Source of the DNA: G963691835 sp963691835
GTDB taxonomy: Bacteria > Pseudomonadota > Alphaproteobacteria > Thalassobaculales > Thalassobaculaceae
Reading direction: 5' to 3'
Length of the DNA stretch: 64,000 bases
NCBI GenBank assembly: GCA_963691835.1
Contig: OY829383.1
Span: forward strand, 3,100,001-3,164,000
Each line of letters starts with the position of its first letter. The first letter of the stretch is position 1. The notes under the pieces are model-generated. The model searched no databases. It was not told where the DNA came from and was given only the letters and a program-made list of their open reading frames with translations. Positions 56,078 to 64,000 of this stretch are shown here, in pieces. The translations under genes and the position numbers were made by a program.

Positions 56078-56554
56078 ATGACGATCCAATCGAAAATCGG
56101 AACCTCTATGCAGGCCGTTCAACACGCCATCTCAGAGTCCCGCGTCGCCCGGCTTTGCGTCGAAAAGGGCCTCAAGATGACCGAGCCAAGGCGGGTCATC
56201 GCCAGGGTGTTGTCGGACTCGGACGACCATCCGGATGTCGAAGCGCTGCACGCCCGTGTGAAAGAGCACGATCACTCAATCTCCATCGCCACGGTCTACC
56301 GGACGATGAAGCTCTTCGAGGAAGCGAACATCGTCACGAAGCGGGACTTTGGTGACGGCCGCGCGCGGTATGAGGAAGTTCAGGGGGACGAGGACCATCA
56401 CCATCACCTGATCGACGTGACGACAGGCGACGTGATCGAGTTTTTCGATGAGGAGCTTGAGATCCTCAAAAAGAAGATCGCGGAGCGTTTGGGCTACGAT
56501 CTGGTGGATCATCATCTGGAACTCTTCGGCGTCCCGAAAGGCGAGAAGAAGTAG
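56078..56554 (+). CDS. fur: Fur-family metal-responsive regulator
   Basis: 158 residues. DNA-binding winged helix (about 25-90, TEPRRVIARVLSDSDDHPDVEAL, then ISIATVYRTMKLFEEANIV), then a metal-binding domain with DEDHHHHLIDVTTGDVIEFF and LGYDLVDHHLELFGVP. There are no C-terminal CxxC pairs, typical of alphaproteobacterial Fur/Mur. The gene senses iron or manganese; which one cannot be said. An ATG at 56108 is an alternative start. Single gene between azlD and the interrupted EamA transporter. Confidence 0.9.
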   Translation: MTIQSKIGTSMQAVQHAISESRVARLCVEKGLKMTEPRRVIARVLSDSDDHPDVEALHARVKEHDHSISIATVYRTMKLFEEANIVTKRDFGDGRARYEEVQGDEDHHHHLIDVTTGDVIEFFDEELEILKKKIAERLGYDLVDHHLELFGVPKGEKK

Positions 56555-56597
56555 GGCTCCCATCACGGGGAGAAGACCGGCGTCGACCCGGTTCTGC

Positions 56598-57572
56598 CTA
56601 CTCCGCCTCTCTTCGGCGTCCGAACAGACCTCTCAGTTCATCGTAGAAGATCTCCGCGAGGACGAATCCCGTGATGGCCGCAATGGCGAGCAACTGAATG
56701 GGCGTGATTGTGTCGCCAAGAATGAAGAAGGCGAGGAACGCCGCGATCACCGGCTTCAGGAAGAACAGATAATTGCCGCGCGCCTGATCCGGCACGTTGG
56801 ACAGCCCCCATAGCCAAAAGATGAACCCGATACAGGTGTTCCAGATCCCGAGTGCCAGAATGGATCCAGCCTCGACGGCTCCCCTGTCGAACAGGGTCAT
56901 CGGATCAACCCACACGCCCCAAGCGCCGCCGACCAGGAAATAGAGCGGGAAGAAGCCGAGCGCGAAGGTGTATGTGGTCATGCGGATGGCCCCCCACTGC
57001 TGGATGTAGGGCTTCACCAGAACAAGGTAGACCGCACCGATCGCCGCGCAGCCAATCGACAGCACCACACCCGGCAGGGAGTTGCCGACGCCGCCCAACT
57101 GGTCGAGGTAACCATCGGTCAGTAGGAACAGGCAGCCGAGAAAGGCGCCGATACCGCTCACGATCTTCGGCGCCGTGATCGGTGCCTTGTTGACGACTGC
57201 CGCCACGAACACCACGAAAATCGGCATCGTCGTGACCAGTGTGGCCACCTGGACCACGCTGGCGAAATCTAGCGCCCAATGGAAAAAGAACTGGCCCAAC
57301 GCCATGCCGAAGACTGAAAGGCCGATGATTGGCACGGGTTGTTTCAGGATCGGCGTCACGAGGTCCCGTGAGTTCCGGTCAAGCAAGGCAACGATGATCA
57401 GCGCCGCTGCACCGATCATGAACCGCCACACGGAAACCTCCGGGCCGCCGAGTCCTTAGAGTTTCACGAAAAACTCGCTGGACGCGTGCCCGCACACGCC
57501 GATGAAGGCGGCGGTGTAGGCGGCAAGCACAAGCCATTTGCCGGGCAATGGGGCAGCGTTGTTGACGGACAC
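56598..57572 (-). pseudogene. EamA/DMT-family transporter interrupted by an in-frame stop
   Basis: Reading from GTG 57572 gives a typical EamA N-terminus (PLPGKWLVLAAYTAAFIGVCG, then SSEFFVKL), then a TAA at 57456-57458, and the same frame resumes with GLGGPEVSVWRFMIGAAAL through ten segments to 56598. The intact remainder starts at GTG 57431 and has 277 residues without the first membrane helix. EamA proteins carry two repeats of five helices (about 300 residues in all). Unless translation starts internally, the protein is broken; a one-base substitution or read error would account for it. Confidence 0.85.
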
Positions 57573-57798
57573 GTCGGAATCTCAAGTCTGAATACGATGC
57601 GGCGATCGTAGTCTCCGGGAACGCCTCCTGGAAGGGCAATACGGCTCGTTTCACCCGTTCCTCCCCATCATGAGAGGGACTGAGAGACTGGTGTGTCGGA
57701 TTTGGATCGGGAAATGCCGCGCGACAGCGATTGTCTCCGGTGCGCGCGTCGTACATATGCAAAAGGTTGGTCACCCCACGGCGCGGAGGGTTTTTGAA

Positions 57799-58713
57799 AT
57801 GGCTTACGACGCGGATCTGATCCGACGGGCTGTCGAGGGGTATTCGATCGAGGTCACCCCGGCATCTGCCGCCAAAGTGTCTTCTTTCGCGGACCATCTC
57901 CCCGCCGGCACGACCGTCAATGTAACCTTTCTGCCCGGATCGGACATCGAGGATACGCTGGTTGTTCTGGAGCGGTTGCGTGGTGAAGGGTTTGAGCCCG
58001 TTCCGCACATCGCCGCCCGCAGCATCGAGAGCGAAGAGCATCTGGCCCGCTACATCGACGGCATGGTGACCCGGGCGTCCGTGGAAGAAGTGCTGGTGAT
58101 CGGTGGGGGTGTCGACAATCCGGTCGGACCCTATGACAGCTCTATCCAGGTGCTGCGCACCGGCCGGCTTGAAGCCGCCGGGATGAAGCGGATTGGCGTC
58201 GCGGGGCATCCGGAAGGCACGCCCGACATTTCCCCGGCCGATGTGGCGACCGCGCTGGCGGAGAAGCGCGCCTGGGCAGCGGATACCGGTGTGGAGATGT
58301 ACATCGAAACCCAATTCTGTTTCGACGCCGACGCGATCCTGACATGGGAGCGGGACCTTCGGGCCGCGGGCAACACGCTGCCGATCCGGATCGGCGTCCC
58401 CGGCATTGCAACGCTGAAGACGCTGCTGAAATTCGCGCAGATGTCGGGCATCGGCCCCTCCATGCGTGTCCTGACGCGCCAGGCAGCCAACATCGCCAAG
58501 CTTCTGACGGTTCAGGCTCCGGACCGTCTGGTCGCTGATCTGTCCCCCGCGCTTGCGGACCCCGAGAACATGCTGAGCGATCTGCACTTCTACCCGTTCG
58601 GCGGCCTTGCGAAGACAGCTGTCTGGGCGAATGCCGTTGCGGCGGGCGAGTTCGAGGTCACCCGCGCGGGGTTTACCGTCGTCGAGGGGACGCGTTCCCG
58701 TATCGCCTCCTGA
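57799..58713 (+). CDS. Methylenetetrahydrofolate reductase-like enzyme
   Basis: 304 residues from ATG 57799 after GGAGG. MetF barrel features: YSIEVTPASA at the N-terminus, EEVLVIGGGVDNPVGPYDSS and GVAGHPEGTPDI, and DAILTWERDL. It interconverts methylene- and methyl-tetrahydrofolate. Sequence is shorter and more divergent than housekeeping MetF, and it heads a cluster with a methyltetrahydrofolate:corrinoid methyltransferase and an activator, so it likely oxidises methyl groups taken off a methylated substrate. Confidence 0.87.
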   Translation: MAYDADLIRRAVEGYSIEVTPASAAKVSSFADHLPAGTTVNVTFLPGSDIEDTLVVLERLRGEGFEPVPHIAARSIESEEHLARYIDGMVTRASVEEVLVIGGGVDNPVGPYDSSIQVLRTGRLEAAGMKRIGVAGHPEGTPDISPADVATALAEKRAWAADTGVEMYIETQFCFDADAILTWERDLRAAGNTLPIRIGVPGIATLKTLLKFAQMSGIGPSMRVLTRQAANIAKLLTVQAPDRLVADLSPALADPENMLSDLHFYPFGGLAKTAVWANAVAAGEFEVTRAGFTVVEGTRSRIAS

Positions 58714-58784
58714 GGCGCCTGTTCCCGTTTTTCTGATCGACCCTCGCGGGCGACAATGCCCGTCACAGCCCATTGGAGTGTTCC

Positions 58785-59687
58785 ATGACCGAGACCGTGG
58801 TCAGTTCGGCAACCAAGGAAGTCATCATCGGCTTCGAGCATCCGTTCTGCGTCATCGGCGAGCGGATCAATCCGACGGGCCGGAAGCTCCTCGCGGCCGA
58901 GATGGCGGCGGGTGACTACAGCCGGGTTGAGGCCGATGCCCTCGCGCAGGTCCAGGCAGGGGCGACCATGCTCGACGTCAACGCGGGCATTCCGCTGGCC
59001 GACGAGCCGAAGATCCTCGCGGAATCCATCAAGCTCGTCCAATCGCTGACGGACGTGCCGATCTCTATCGACAGTTCCATCGTTGAAGCGCTGGAGAGTG
59101 GACTTTCGGTTTACCAGGGCAAGGCGTTGGTCAACTCGGTCACCGGTGAGGAAGAGCGGCTTGAGGTCGTGCTGCCGCTGGTGAAGAAGTACGGTGCCGC
59201 CGTTGTCGCGATTTCGAACGACGAAACGGGCATCTCCGAGGACCCCAATGTCCGTTACGAGGTGGCGAAGAAGATCGTCGAGCGGGCCGAGGACTATGGC
59301 ATCCCCCGCTCCAACGTCGTTGTCGATCCGCTGATCATGCCGGTGGGCGCGCTGAATCTCGCGGGACGGTCGGCGCTGGATCTGATCCGCCGTCTGCGCG
59401 ACGAGCTCAAGGTAAACACCACCTGCGGCGCGTCGAACATCTCGTTTGGTCTTCCGAACCGGCACGGCATGAACTCCGCCTTCCTGTCCATGGCGATCGG
59501 TGCGGGTATGACCTCGGCCATCCTGAATCCCCTCCACGCCGAGGAAATGACCGGTGTCATGGGGGCGGATGTCATGATGGGACACGACCCGGAGTGCCGC
59601 CGATGGATCAAGCGCTTCCGGGAGCCAGCGCCGGAGGGGGCAGAGGGCGCGCGCGGCGGGCGTGAGCGCCGTCGCCGCCGCGGTTGA
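58785..59687 (+). CDS. Methyltetrahydrofolate:corrinoid methyltransferase
   Basis: 300 residues from ATG 58785, with TTGGAG upstream. The pterin-binding TIM barrel shows IGERINPTGRK, MLDVNAGIP, PISIDSS, NTTCGASNISFGLPNR. It transfers methyl between tetrahydrofolate and a corrinoid protein. The C-terminus ends in a basic tail (GGRERRRRRG). Lies between a MetF-like gene and a RACo-type activator on the same strand; the corrinoid protein itself is not in the window. Confidence 0.9.
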   Translation: MTETVVSSATKEVIIGFEHPFCVIGERINPTGRKLLAAEMAAGDYSRVEADALAQVQAGATMLDVNAGIPLADEPKILAESIKLVQSLTDVPISIDSSIVEALESGLSVYQGKALVNSVTGEEERLEVVLPLVKKYGAAVVAISNDETGISEDPNVRYEVAKKIVERAEDYGIPRSNVVVDPLIMPVGALNLAGRSALDLIRRLRDELKVNTTCGASNISFGLPNRHGMNSAFLSMAIGAGMTSAILNPLHAEEMTGVMGADVMMGHDPECRRWIKRFREPAPEGAEGARGGRERRRRRG

Positions 59688-59711
59688 TCCGGGGCGGGAG
59701 GGTATAGCCCG

Positions 59712-61769
59712 ATGGCCGAGGCCGACACGGGTTCCAACGGGTCTGAGCAGCAGGCGAGCGACGGCGACGTCTTCGTCGTCTTCACGCCGACCGGCCGCCG
59801 TGGCCGTTTCCCGGCCGGCACCCCGGTTCTGACGGCGGCCCGGCAACTCGGCGTCGACCTTGACTCCGTTTGCGGCGGCCGGGCGATCTGTGGCCGGTGC
59901 CAAGTCACTCATTCGGTCGGCGATTTCGCCAAGTTCCAGATCGATTCCCAGGCCTCGAACCTGTCCGATCCGTCTCCAGCGGAAACGCGGTATGCGGAGA
60001 AGCGCGGCCTCAAGGAGGGCAGGCGGCTCGGCTGTAACGCCCGTCTGTTGGGTGATTGCGTTATCGACATCCCGGCCGAAAGCCAGGTTCACAAGCAGAT
60101 TGTCCGCAAGCGGGCCGAGGTCCGTCAGATCGACGTTCGGCCTGTGACCAAGCTCCACTACGTGGACGTTCGCGAGCCCGATATGCACGAGCCTTCGGGC
60201 GATTTGCGGCGTCTTGAGGAAGCACTCCGGACCCAATGGCCGGATGCGGTGGCGGACCGCGCGCTTGTTGTCGACCCGACGGTGTTGCCGGGACTTCAGA
60301 CCGCGCTGCGGAAAGGGAAATGGTCGGTCACGGTTGCTCTGCGCGAGGGGTATGAGATCACCGCAGTCTGGCCAGGCTTCAAGGAACGGATCGTCGGTCT
60401 TGCCGTCGATATCGGCTCGACCACGATCGCCGGGCACCTTTGCGACCTCGCCACGGGCGAGGTTTTGGCGTCGTCTGGCGCGATGAACCCCCAGATCCGC
60501 TTCGGCGAGGATCTGATGAGCCGGGTTTCCTACGTCATGATGAATCCCGGCGGTGACCGGGAGATGACCGCGGTGGTCCGGGACGCGGTGACGATGATCG
60601 CGGGGCAGACGACCCGGGAGGCCGATCTTGAGGCCTCGGACATTCTGGAGGTCGTCGTGGTCGGAAATCCGGTCATGCACCATCTCTTCCTGGGTCTTGA
60701 TCCGATTGAACTCGGCGGCGCTCCCTTTGCCCTCGCATTGGATACGGCAATCACGTTGCCGGCTCGGGATCTTGATATAGCCGTCCACCAGGGCGCGCGG
60801 GTTTACGCTCTGCCCTGTATCGCGGGTCATGTGGGCGCTGATACGGCCGGTGTCATTCTTGCCGAGGGGCCACACCGGCAGGATGCCCTGACCCTGGTCG
60901 TCGATGTCGGCACCAATGCTGAGATCGTGCTTGGCGACAGCAAGCGGGTCCTGGCGTGCTCCAGCCCGACGGGCCCGGCCTTCGAAGGTGCGCAGATCAG
61001 CGCTGGCCAGCGAGCTGCTCCAGGAGCGATCGAGCGGGTCCGGATTGACCCGGAAACGCTGGAGCCCCGGTTCAAGGTGATCGGCTCGGACCTTTGGTCG
61101 GATGAAGACGGTTTTGGCGACGAGACGGCCAAGACCGGCGTCTCCGGCATTTGCGGCTCCGGCATCATCGAGGTTTTGGCCGAGATGTTCCTCGCCGGGA
61201 TCTTGACAACAGACGGCATCGTCGACGGCAGTCTCGCGGCCAAGAGCGGGCGGGTCGTGCCCGATGGCCGGACGTTCGCCTATCGCCTTGCCGACGGCGT
61301 CACCATCACCCAGGGAGACGTCCGGGCGATCCAACTTGCGAAGGCGGCTCTTTATGCCGGCTTCCGCCTACTGATGAACGAGCGCGGCGTCGACCGTGTG
61401 GAGCGGGTCATCCTGGCGGGTGCGTTTGGCAGCCACATCGATACCAAACACGCGATGATCCTCGGCATGCTGCCGGACTGTGATCTGAACAATGTGTGGT
61501 CTGCGGGCAACGCCGCGGGGACCGGGGCGCGGATCGCCCTTCTGGACCGGGAAGCCCGGGCTGAGATCGAGAAGGTCGTTCGGGACGTCGAGAAGATCGA
61601 GACAGCGGTCGAACCGAAATTCCAGGAGCACTTCGTGGCGGCCATGGCGATCCCGCACAAGACCGACCGGTATGAGGTTTTGAGATCCGCCGTTTCGATG
61701 CCGGAGCCGACAGAAGCTTCGGCAGCTCCAGCGGAGGGTGGCGGCCGCCGCCGCCGCAGACGCGGCTGA
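59712..61769 (+). CDS. RACo-type corrinoid activation protein (2Fe-2S plus ASKHA/DUF4445)
   Basis: 685 residues. N-terminal 2Fe-2S domain with Cys at 54, 60, 63 (SVCGGRAICGRCQV) and 108 (GRRLGCNARLL); then a linker and an ASKHA-type ATPase domain with VGLAVDIGSTTIAGHL, VDVGTNAEIVLG and LAGAFGSHID. It uses ATP to push an electron into oxidised Co(II) corrinoid protein and reactivate it. Ends in RRRRRRG like the upstream methyltransferase. Last gene of the MetF-MeTr-RACo module. Confidence 0.9.
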   Translation: MAEADTGSNGSEQQASDGDVFVVFTPTGRRGRFPAGTPVLTAARQLGVDLDSVCGGRAICGRCQVTHSVGDFAKFQIDSQASNLSDPSPAETRYAEKRGLKEGRRLGCNARLLGDCVIDIPAESQVHKQIVRKRAEVRQIDVRPVTKLHYVDVREPDMHEPSGDLRRLEEALRTQWPDAVADRALVVDPTVLPGLQTALRKGKWSVTVALREGYEITAVWPGFKERIVGLAVDIGSTTIAGHLCDLATGEVLASSGAMNPQIRFGEDLMSRVSYVMMNPGGDREMTAVVRDAVTMIAGQTTREADLEASDILEVVVVGNPVMHHLFLGLDPIELGGAPFALALDTAITLPARDLDIAVHQGARVYALPCIAGHVGADTAGVILAEGPHRQDALTLVVDVGTNAEIVLGDSKRVLACSSPTGPAFEGAQISAGQRAAPGAIERVRIDPETLEPRFKVIGSDLWSDEDGFGDETAKTGVSGICGSGIIEVLAEMFLAGILTTDGIVDGSLAAKSGRVVPDGRTFAYRLADGVTITQGDVRAIQLAKAALYAGFRLLMNERGVDRVERVILAGAFGSHIDTKHAMILGMLPDCDLNNVWSAGNAAGTGARIALLDREARAEIEKVVRDVEKIETAVEPKFQEHFVAAMAIPHKTDRYEVLRSAVSMPEPTEASAAPAEGGGRRRRRRG

Positions 61770-61861
61770 TCCTCAAGGCGGCCACACCCCCTTGAACTTG
61801 CGCAGAGCAACGATAGCTGTTCGTATCGCCGCCACGGCTTGGCTGTGTGAGGGGGGCTCGC

Positions 61862-63043
61862 ATGACCGGACGGATATCCGAACAGCACTCGGCGTTCCTG
61901 CACATGGTGCGGATCTACGCGACCGCCGCCGTCATCATCGGACACGCCACCCGCCCCGACATCCTCTTTGACGTCGATATCTCGATCATGGGCCGGGCGA
62001 CGATCCCCACCTTCTTGATGATCAGCGCCTACTTCTCCGCCAGAACCTTCACCCGGTCCGGAACGTTCGTGGCCGTCGTGGGCCGGCGGTATCTCTCGAT
62101 GTACTTCGTGTTCCTGCCGGCGGCCGTCGCGGCATTGCTGATGGACCTCTACATGATCGAGGCTGGCTCGATCATTACGACCAAGGACAAGTTCGACCCG
62201 GACATGAGCTTGGGACGCATCGCGATCGAGTTTTTCGAGATGCTGACCTTCAGCGGTGAGTACTGGAGCATATCGACCGTTGGACAGGGTGTGTTCTCGA
62301 ACGAGGCCATGTGGATCATGGACTACATCATGGCCTACACCGTCGCCACGGCGGCTCTATACATCCTGCGCGGCTGGCAGCGGATCGCGGCTCTTCTGGT
62401 GATTTGCGTCATCGCAGGTCCGACGGTCGTGCTGATGGCGCCATTGTGGTTCACGGGGATCCTTGCGTTTGAGATCGACAAGCGCCTGGACGAGGGCCTT
62501 ACGATCCGGATCAATATGGCTGGGACCGAGGCGCTCAAGGCCCTCATCAAACGGCAGGCGAAACACCTTGCGTTGCTGACGACCGTCGGGGCTGTGATCC
62601 TGATCTTTATCCTCGAAGGCAATCAGCTTGGTGAGAGCCTTTATCAATGGTCCAAGACGATCGTTTCCTACGACTACCGCCAGTATCTCGGCATGGCGAA
62701 GCGGTTCGCATGGCAGTACGTCTATTTGCCGACGATGCTGGCCGTGTTCGTCGCGGCCCGGTTCCTGTTTACCGGCGGTCTCCCGGGTCCGGTTCGGGCA
62801 GCGATCGAGCTGGTGTCAAAGTACTGCCTGCCGCTGTTCGCCATCCACTTCACGTTGATGTACCTCTTCGCGACGCTGATTCCCGACTACACGCCGAGCT
62901 GGCGATCGCCTGATCCCTACCTGATGCTCTCGGGAACGACGCTGGCCGGAATCGCGTTCGGGTGGTTCTGCTTCCGGTTCTCCAAGCCGGTCTTCGACGG
63001 GATATCCAGGCGTCTCTTCACCCGGCCGTCCGCTGTCGCATGA
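61862..63043 (+). CDS. Acyltransferase 3 family membrane protein
   Basis: 393 residues from ATG 61862 with GAGGGGGG upstream. About ten hydrophobic segments; the N-terminal VRIYATAAVIIGHATRP carries the conserved His of the family. Such enzymes add acyl groups to sugars or other envelope molecules. Not obviously linked to the one-carbon cluster upstream, since its start lies 92 bp beyond. Confidence 0.82.
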   Translation: MTGRISEQHSAFLHMVRIYATAAVIIGHATRPDILFDVDISIMGRATIPTFLMISAYFSARTFTRSGTFVAVVGRRYLSMYFVFLPAAVAALLMDLYMIEAGSIITTKDKFDPDMSLGRIAIEFFEMLTFSGEYWSISTVGQGVFSNEAMWIMDYIMAYTVATAALYILRGWQRIAALLVICVIAGPTVVLMAPLWFTGILAFEIDKRLDEGLTIRINMAGTEALKALIKRQAKHLALLTTVGAVILIFILEGNQLGESLYQWSKTIVSYDYRQYLGMAKRFAWQYVYLPTMLAVFVAARFLFTGGLPGPVRAAIELVSKYCLPLFAIHFTLMYLFATLIPDYTPSWRSPDPYLMLSGTTLAGIAFGWFCFRFSKPVFDGISRRLFTRPSAVA

Positions 63044-63139
63044 CCGCAAGCACTTGTTATGTGGGCTGTGCGCCCCGGTCATTGTATGCTCGCGGCCTGT
63101 TTCAACGCCGCGAGCGGAACCGTCTTGAGGGACTTCGAA

Positions 63140-63904
63140 ATGCTGAATCTCACCTCTGTGTCGTTCGGCCGGATGGTCGCCGCATTGACGCTGTTGGCTA
63201 TCGTCGCAGCGGAGAGCCAGGCGGCGGACAAGCTCAACCCGGAGTACGGGGACCCGGTCTTCCGGCCCTGGAGCGTATTCTCTCCGGATGTCGAGGACCC
63301 CAAGGACTACCGGGACGATGTGGTCGTGGTTCTCCACGGTTTCCGCTCCGCGCTGCCGAACGGGACCTACAAGCGCCTTCGGAAAGCCTTCAAGAAGACC
63401 CATACGACCATCGGTGTGAACTACGACTACTTTGCGCCGGAGAAGACGATGGCCTTCTTCGAGGAGGTTCGCCGCACGCATCTCCAAGACCGCAGGGTCA
63501 CGGTGATCGGCACGTCGCTTGGTGGGTTCTGGGCGCTTTATGCGGGGGAGAAGCTTGGGGCCGAGAAGATCGTCGCGCTCAACCCGGTCAGTGCGCCCGA
63601 ACGGTTTCTGATGAAGTATGTGGGAACGACCCAGAAGAGCAGCCGGCGGGACATTTCCTTCAAGGTGACGGCGTCGGATGTACGGAGCTACGGGCCTCAC
63701 CCGCTTGAGAACCGGATGCCGGTCCCAACGCTGCTGATCCTCGCCGAAGACGACGACCGGCTCGATCCGCTGTCCATCAAGTCATTCCTGGCGCAGGACC
63801 CGAACACCACGGTGATCCTGTACGAGACCGGCGGGCACACCATCAATCTGAAGAAACACCCCGCCCGCGACGCCATCGCCGCCTGGGTGCGCGGCGAGGG
63901 CTAG
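63140..63904 (+). CDS. Secreted YqiA-like alpha/beta hydrolase
   Basis: 254 residues from ATG 63140 (GAGGGA upstream) with a signal peptide (MVAALTLLAIVAAESQAAD). The triad Ser is in VIGTSLGGFWALYAGEK, Asp in EDDDRLDP and His in GGHTINLKKH. The LGGFWALY and PVSAPERFL segments resemble the YqiA/UPF0227 esterases, which usually lack a signal peptide. Probably periplasmic. The upstream open frame from 63059 is not needed. Confidence 0.8.
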   Translation: MLNLTSVSFGRMVAALTLLAIVAAESQAADKLNPEYGDPVFRPWSVFSPDVEDPKDYRDDVVVVLHGFRSALPNGTYKRLRKAFKKTHTTIGVNYDYFAPEKTMAFFEEVRRTHLQDRRVTVIGTSLGGFWALYAGEKLGAEKIVALNPVSAPERFLMKYVGTTQKSSRRDISFKVTASDVRSYGPHPLENRMPVPTLLILAEDDDRLDPLSIKSFLAQDPNTTVILYETGGHTINLKKHPARDAIAAWVRGEG

Positions 63905-63923
63905 GCGGGACGGGTACGCCCGA

Positions 63924-64000
63924 TCAGCGAAGCTTCGGGTTCAGGGCGTCGCGGAGCCAGTCGCCCAGCAGGTTGACGCTCAACACCAGCAGGACCAGGG
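63924..64000 (-). CDS. DppC-type ABC transporter permease, C-terminal end only
   Basis: The visible minus-strand coding sequence ends with LLGDWLRDALNPKLR and a TGA, the usual C-terminus of dipeptide/nickel/oligopeptide ABC permeases of the DppC class. The rest lies beyond the right edge. It may belong with the fused ATPase at 52.9-54.8 kb but about 9 kb separates them. Confidence 0.8.
   Translation of the reverse strand, partial: LVLLVLSVNLLGDWLRDALNPKLR

Noticed and set aside
58590..61334. A 914-residue open frame on the minus strand opposite the methyltransferase and RACo genes
   Set aside because: It is a shadow of high-G+C coding sequence on the other strand: low-complexity, Arg/Asp/His-rich, without domains, whereas the plus-strand proteins have clear motifs.

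Overview
The window is about 64 kb of a G+C-rich alphaproteobacterial chromosome. The evidence is family content: a TrcR/DUF1013 cell-cycle regulator, DUF1192, an alphaproteobacterial-type Fur without C-terminal zinc cysteines, GluQRS, a divergent polysaccharide deacetylase next to CtpA, EnvC and GpmI, and several TRAP and CoA-transferase genes. A marine or soil Rhodospirillales-like organism fits best, but this is inference. No rRNA, tRNA, CRISPR array or intact transposon was seen.

Layout. (1) 1-5255: phosphonate ABC transporter phnC(partial)-phnD-phnE-phnE, then an acyl-CoA ligase. (2) 5256-9696: an accessory island with an AT-rich left flank, an unrecognised 926-residue protein and a convergent DUF6065-like protein. 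(3) 9697-10845: a gamma-butyrobetaine-hydroxylase-like dioxygenase whose active-site pattern suggests a TmpA-type phosphonate hydroxylase. (4) 10890-14864: ydbH-ynbE-ydbL envelope lipid-transport operon. (5) 16357-22687 (minus): gpmI-envC-ctpA-deacetylase-rppH operon; a hemerythrin gene behind an FNR-like box follows. (6) 25105-28831: GntR regulator plus a TRAP transporter. (7) 29295-34681 (minus): fumarylacetoacetase-family hydrolase, MarR-GNAT fusion with a perfect palindromic operator, PilZ protein, TauD-family dioxygenase, 2-hydroxyacid dehydrogenase, GluQRS. (8) 34831-41395: esterase, HNH protein, a palindromic repeat element, GNAT, VOC, HPt/pseudo-receiver, CoA-transferase and HMG-CoA lyase, TrcR, DUF1192. 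(9) 41603-47931: O-acetylhomoserine sulfhydrylase operon, xseA-M23 operon, purD. (10) 47955-54803: TIR-like protein, EAL-CBS-GGDEF protein, PaaI thioesterase, Fe-S protein, a frameshifted GlxA-type regulator, a fused dipeptide-type ABC ATPase. (11) 54946-57572: azlCD, fur, and a drug/metabolite transporter interrupted by an in-frame stop. (12) 57799-61769: MetF-like, methyltetrahydrofolate:corrinoid methyltransferase and RACo-type corrinoid activator, a one-carbon module. (13) 61862-64000: acyltransferase, esterase and the tail of a DppC-type permease.

How the genes work together. The left edge looks like uptake and oxidation of a phosphonate, interrupted by an inserted island. The one-carbon module would move methyl groups from a methylated substrate through a corrinoid protein onto tetrahydrofolate, but the substrate methyltransferase and the corrinoid protein are not in the window. 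Several operons serve the envelope (YdbH/YnbE/YdbL, EnvC/CtpA/deacetylase, a second M23 peptidase). Two genes carry single-base disruptions (GlxA-type regulator and EamA transporter), which may be real pseudogenes or assembly errors. The least explained material is the 5.3-9.7 kb island, the orphan TIR-like gene, the 410-residue protein at 14.9-16.1 kb and the repeat at 36.3 kb.
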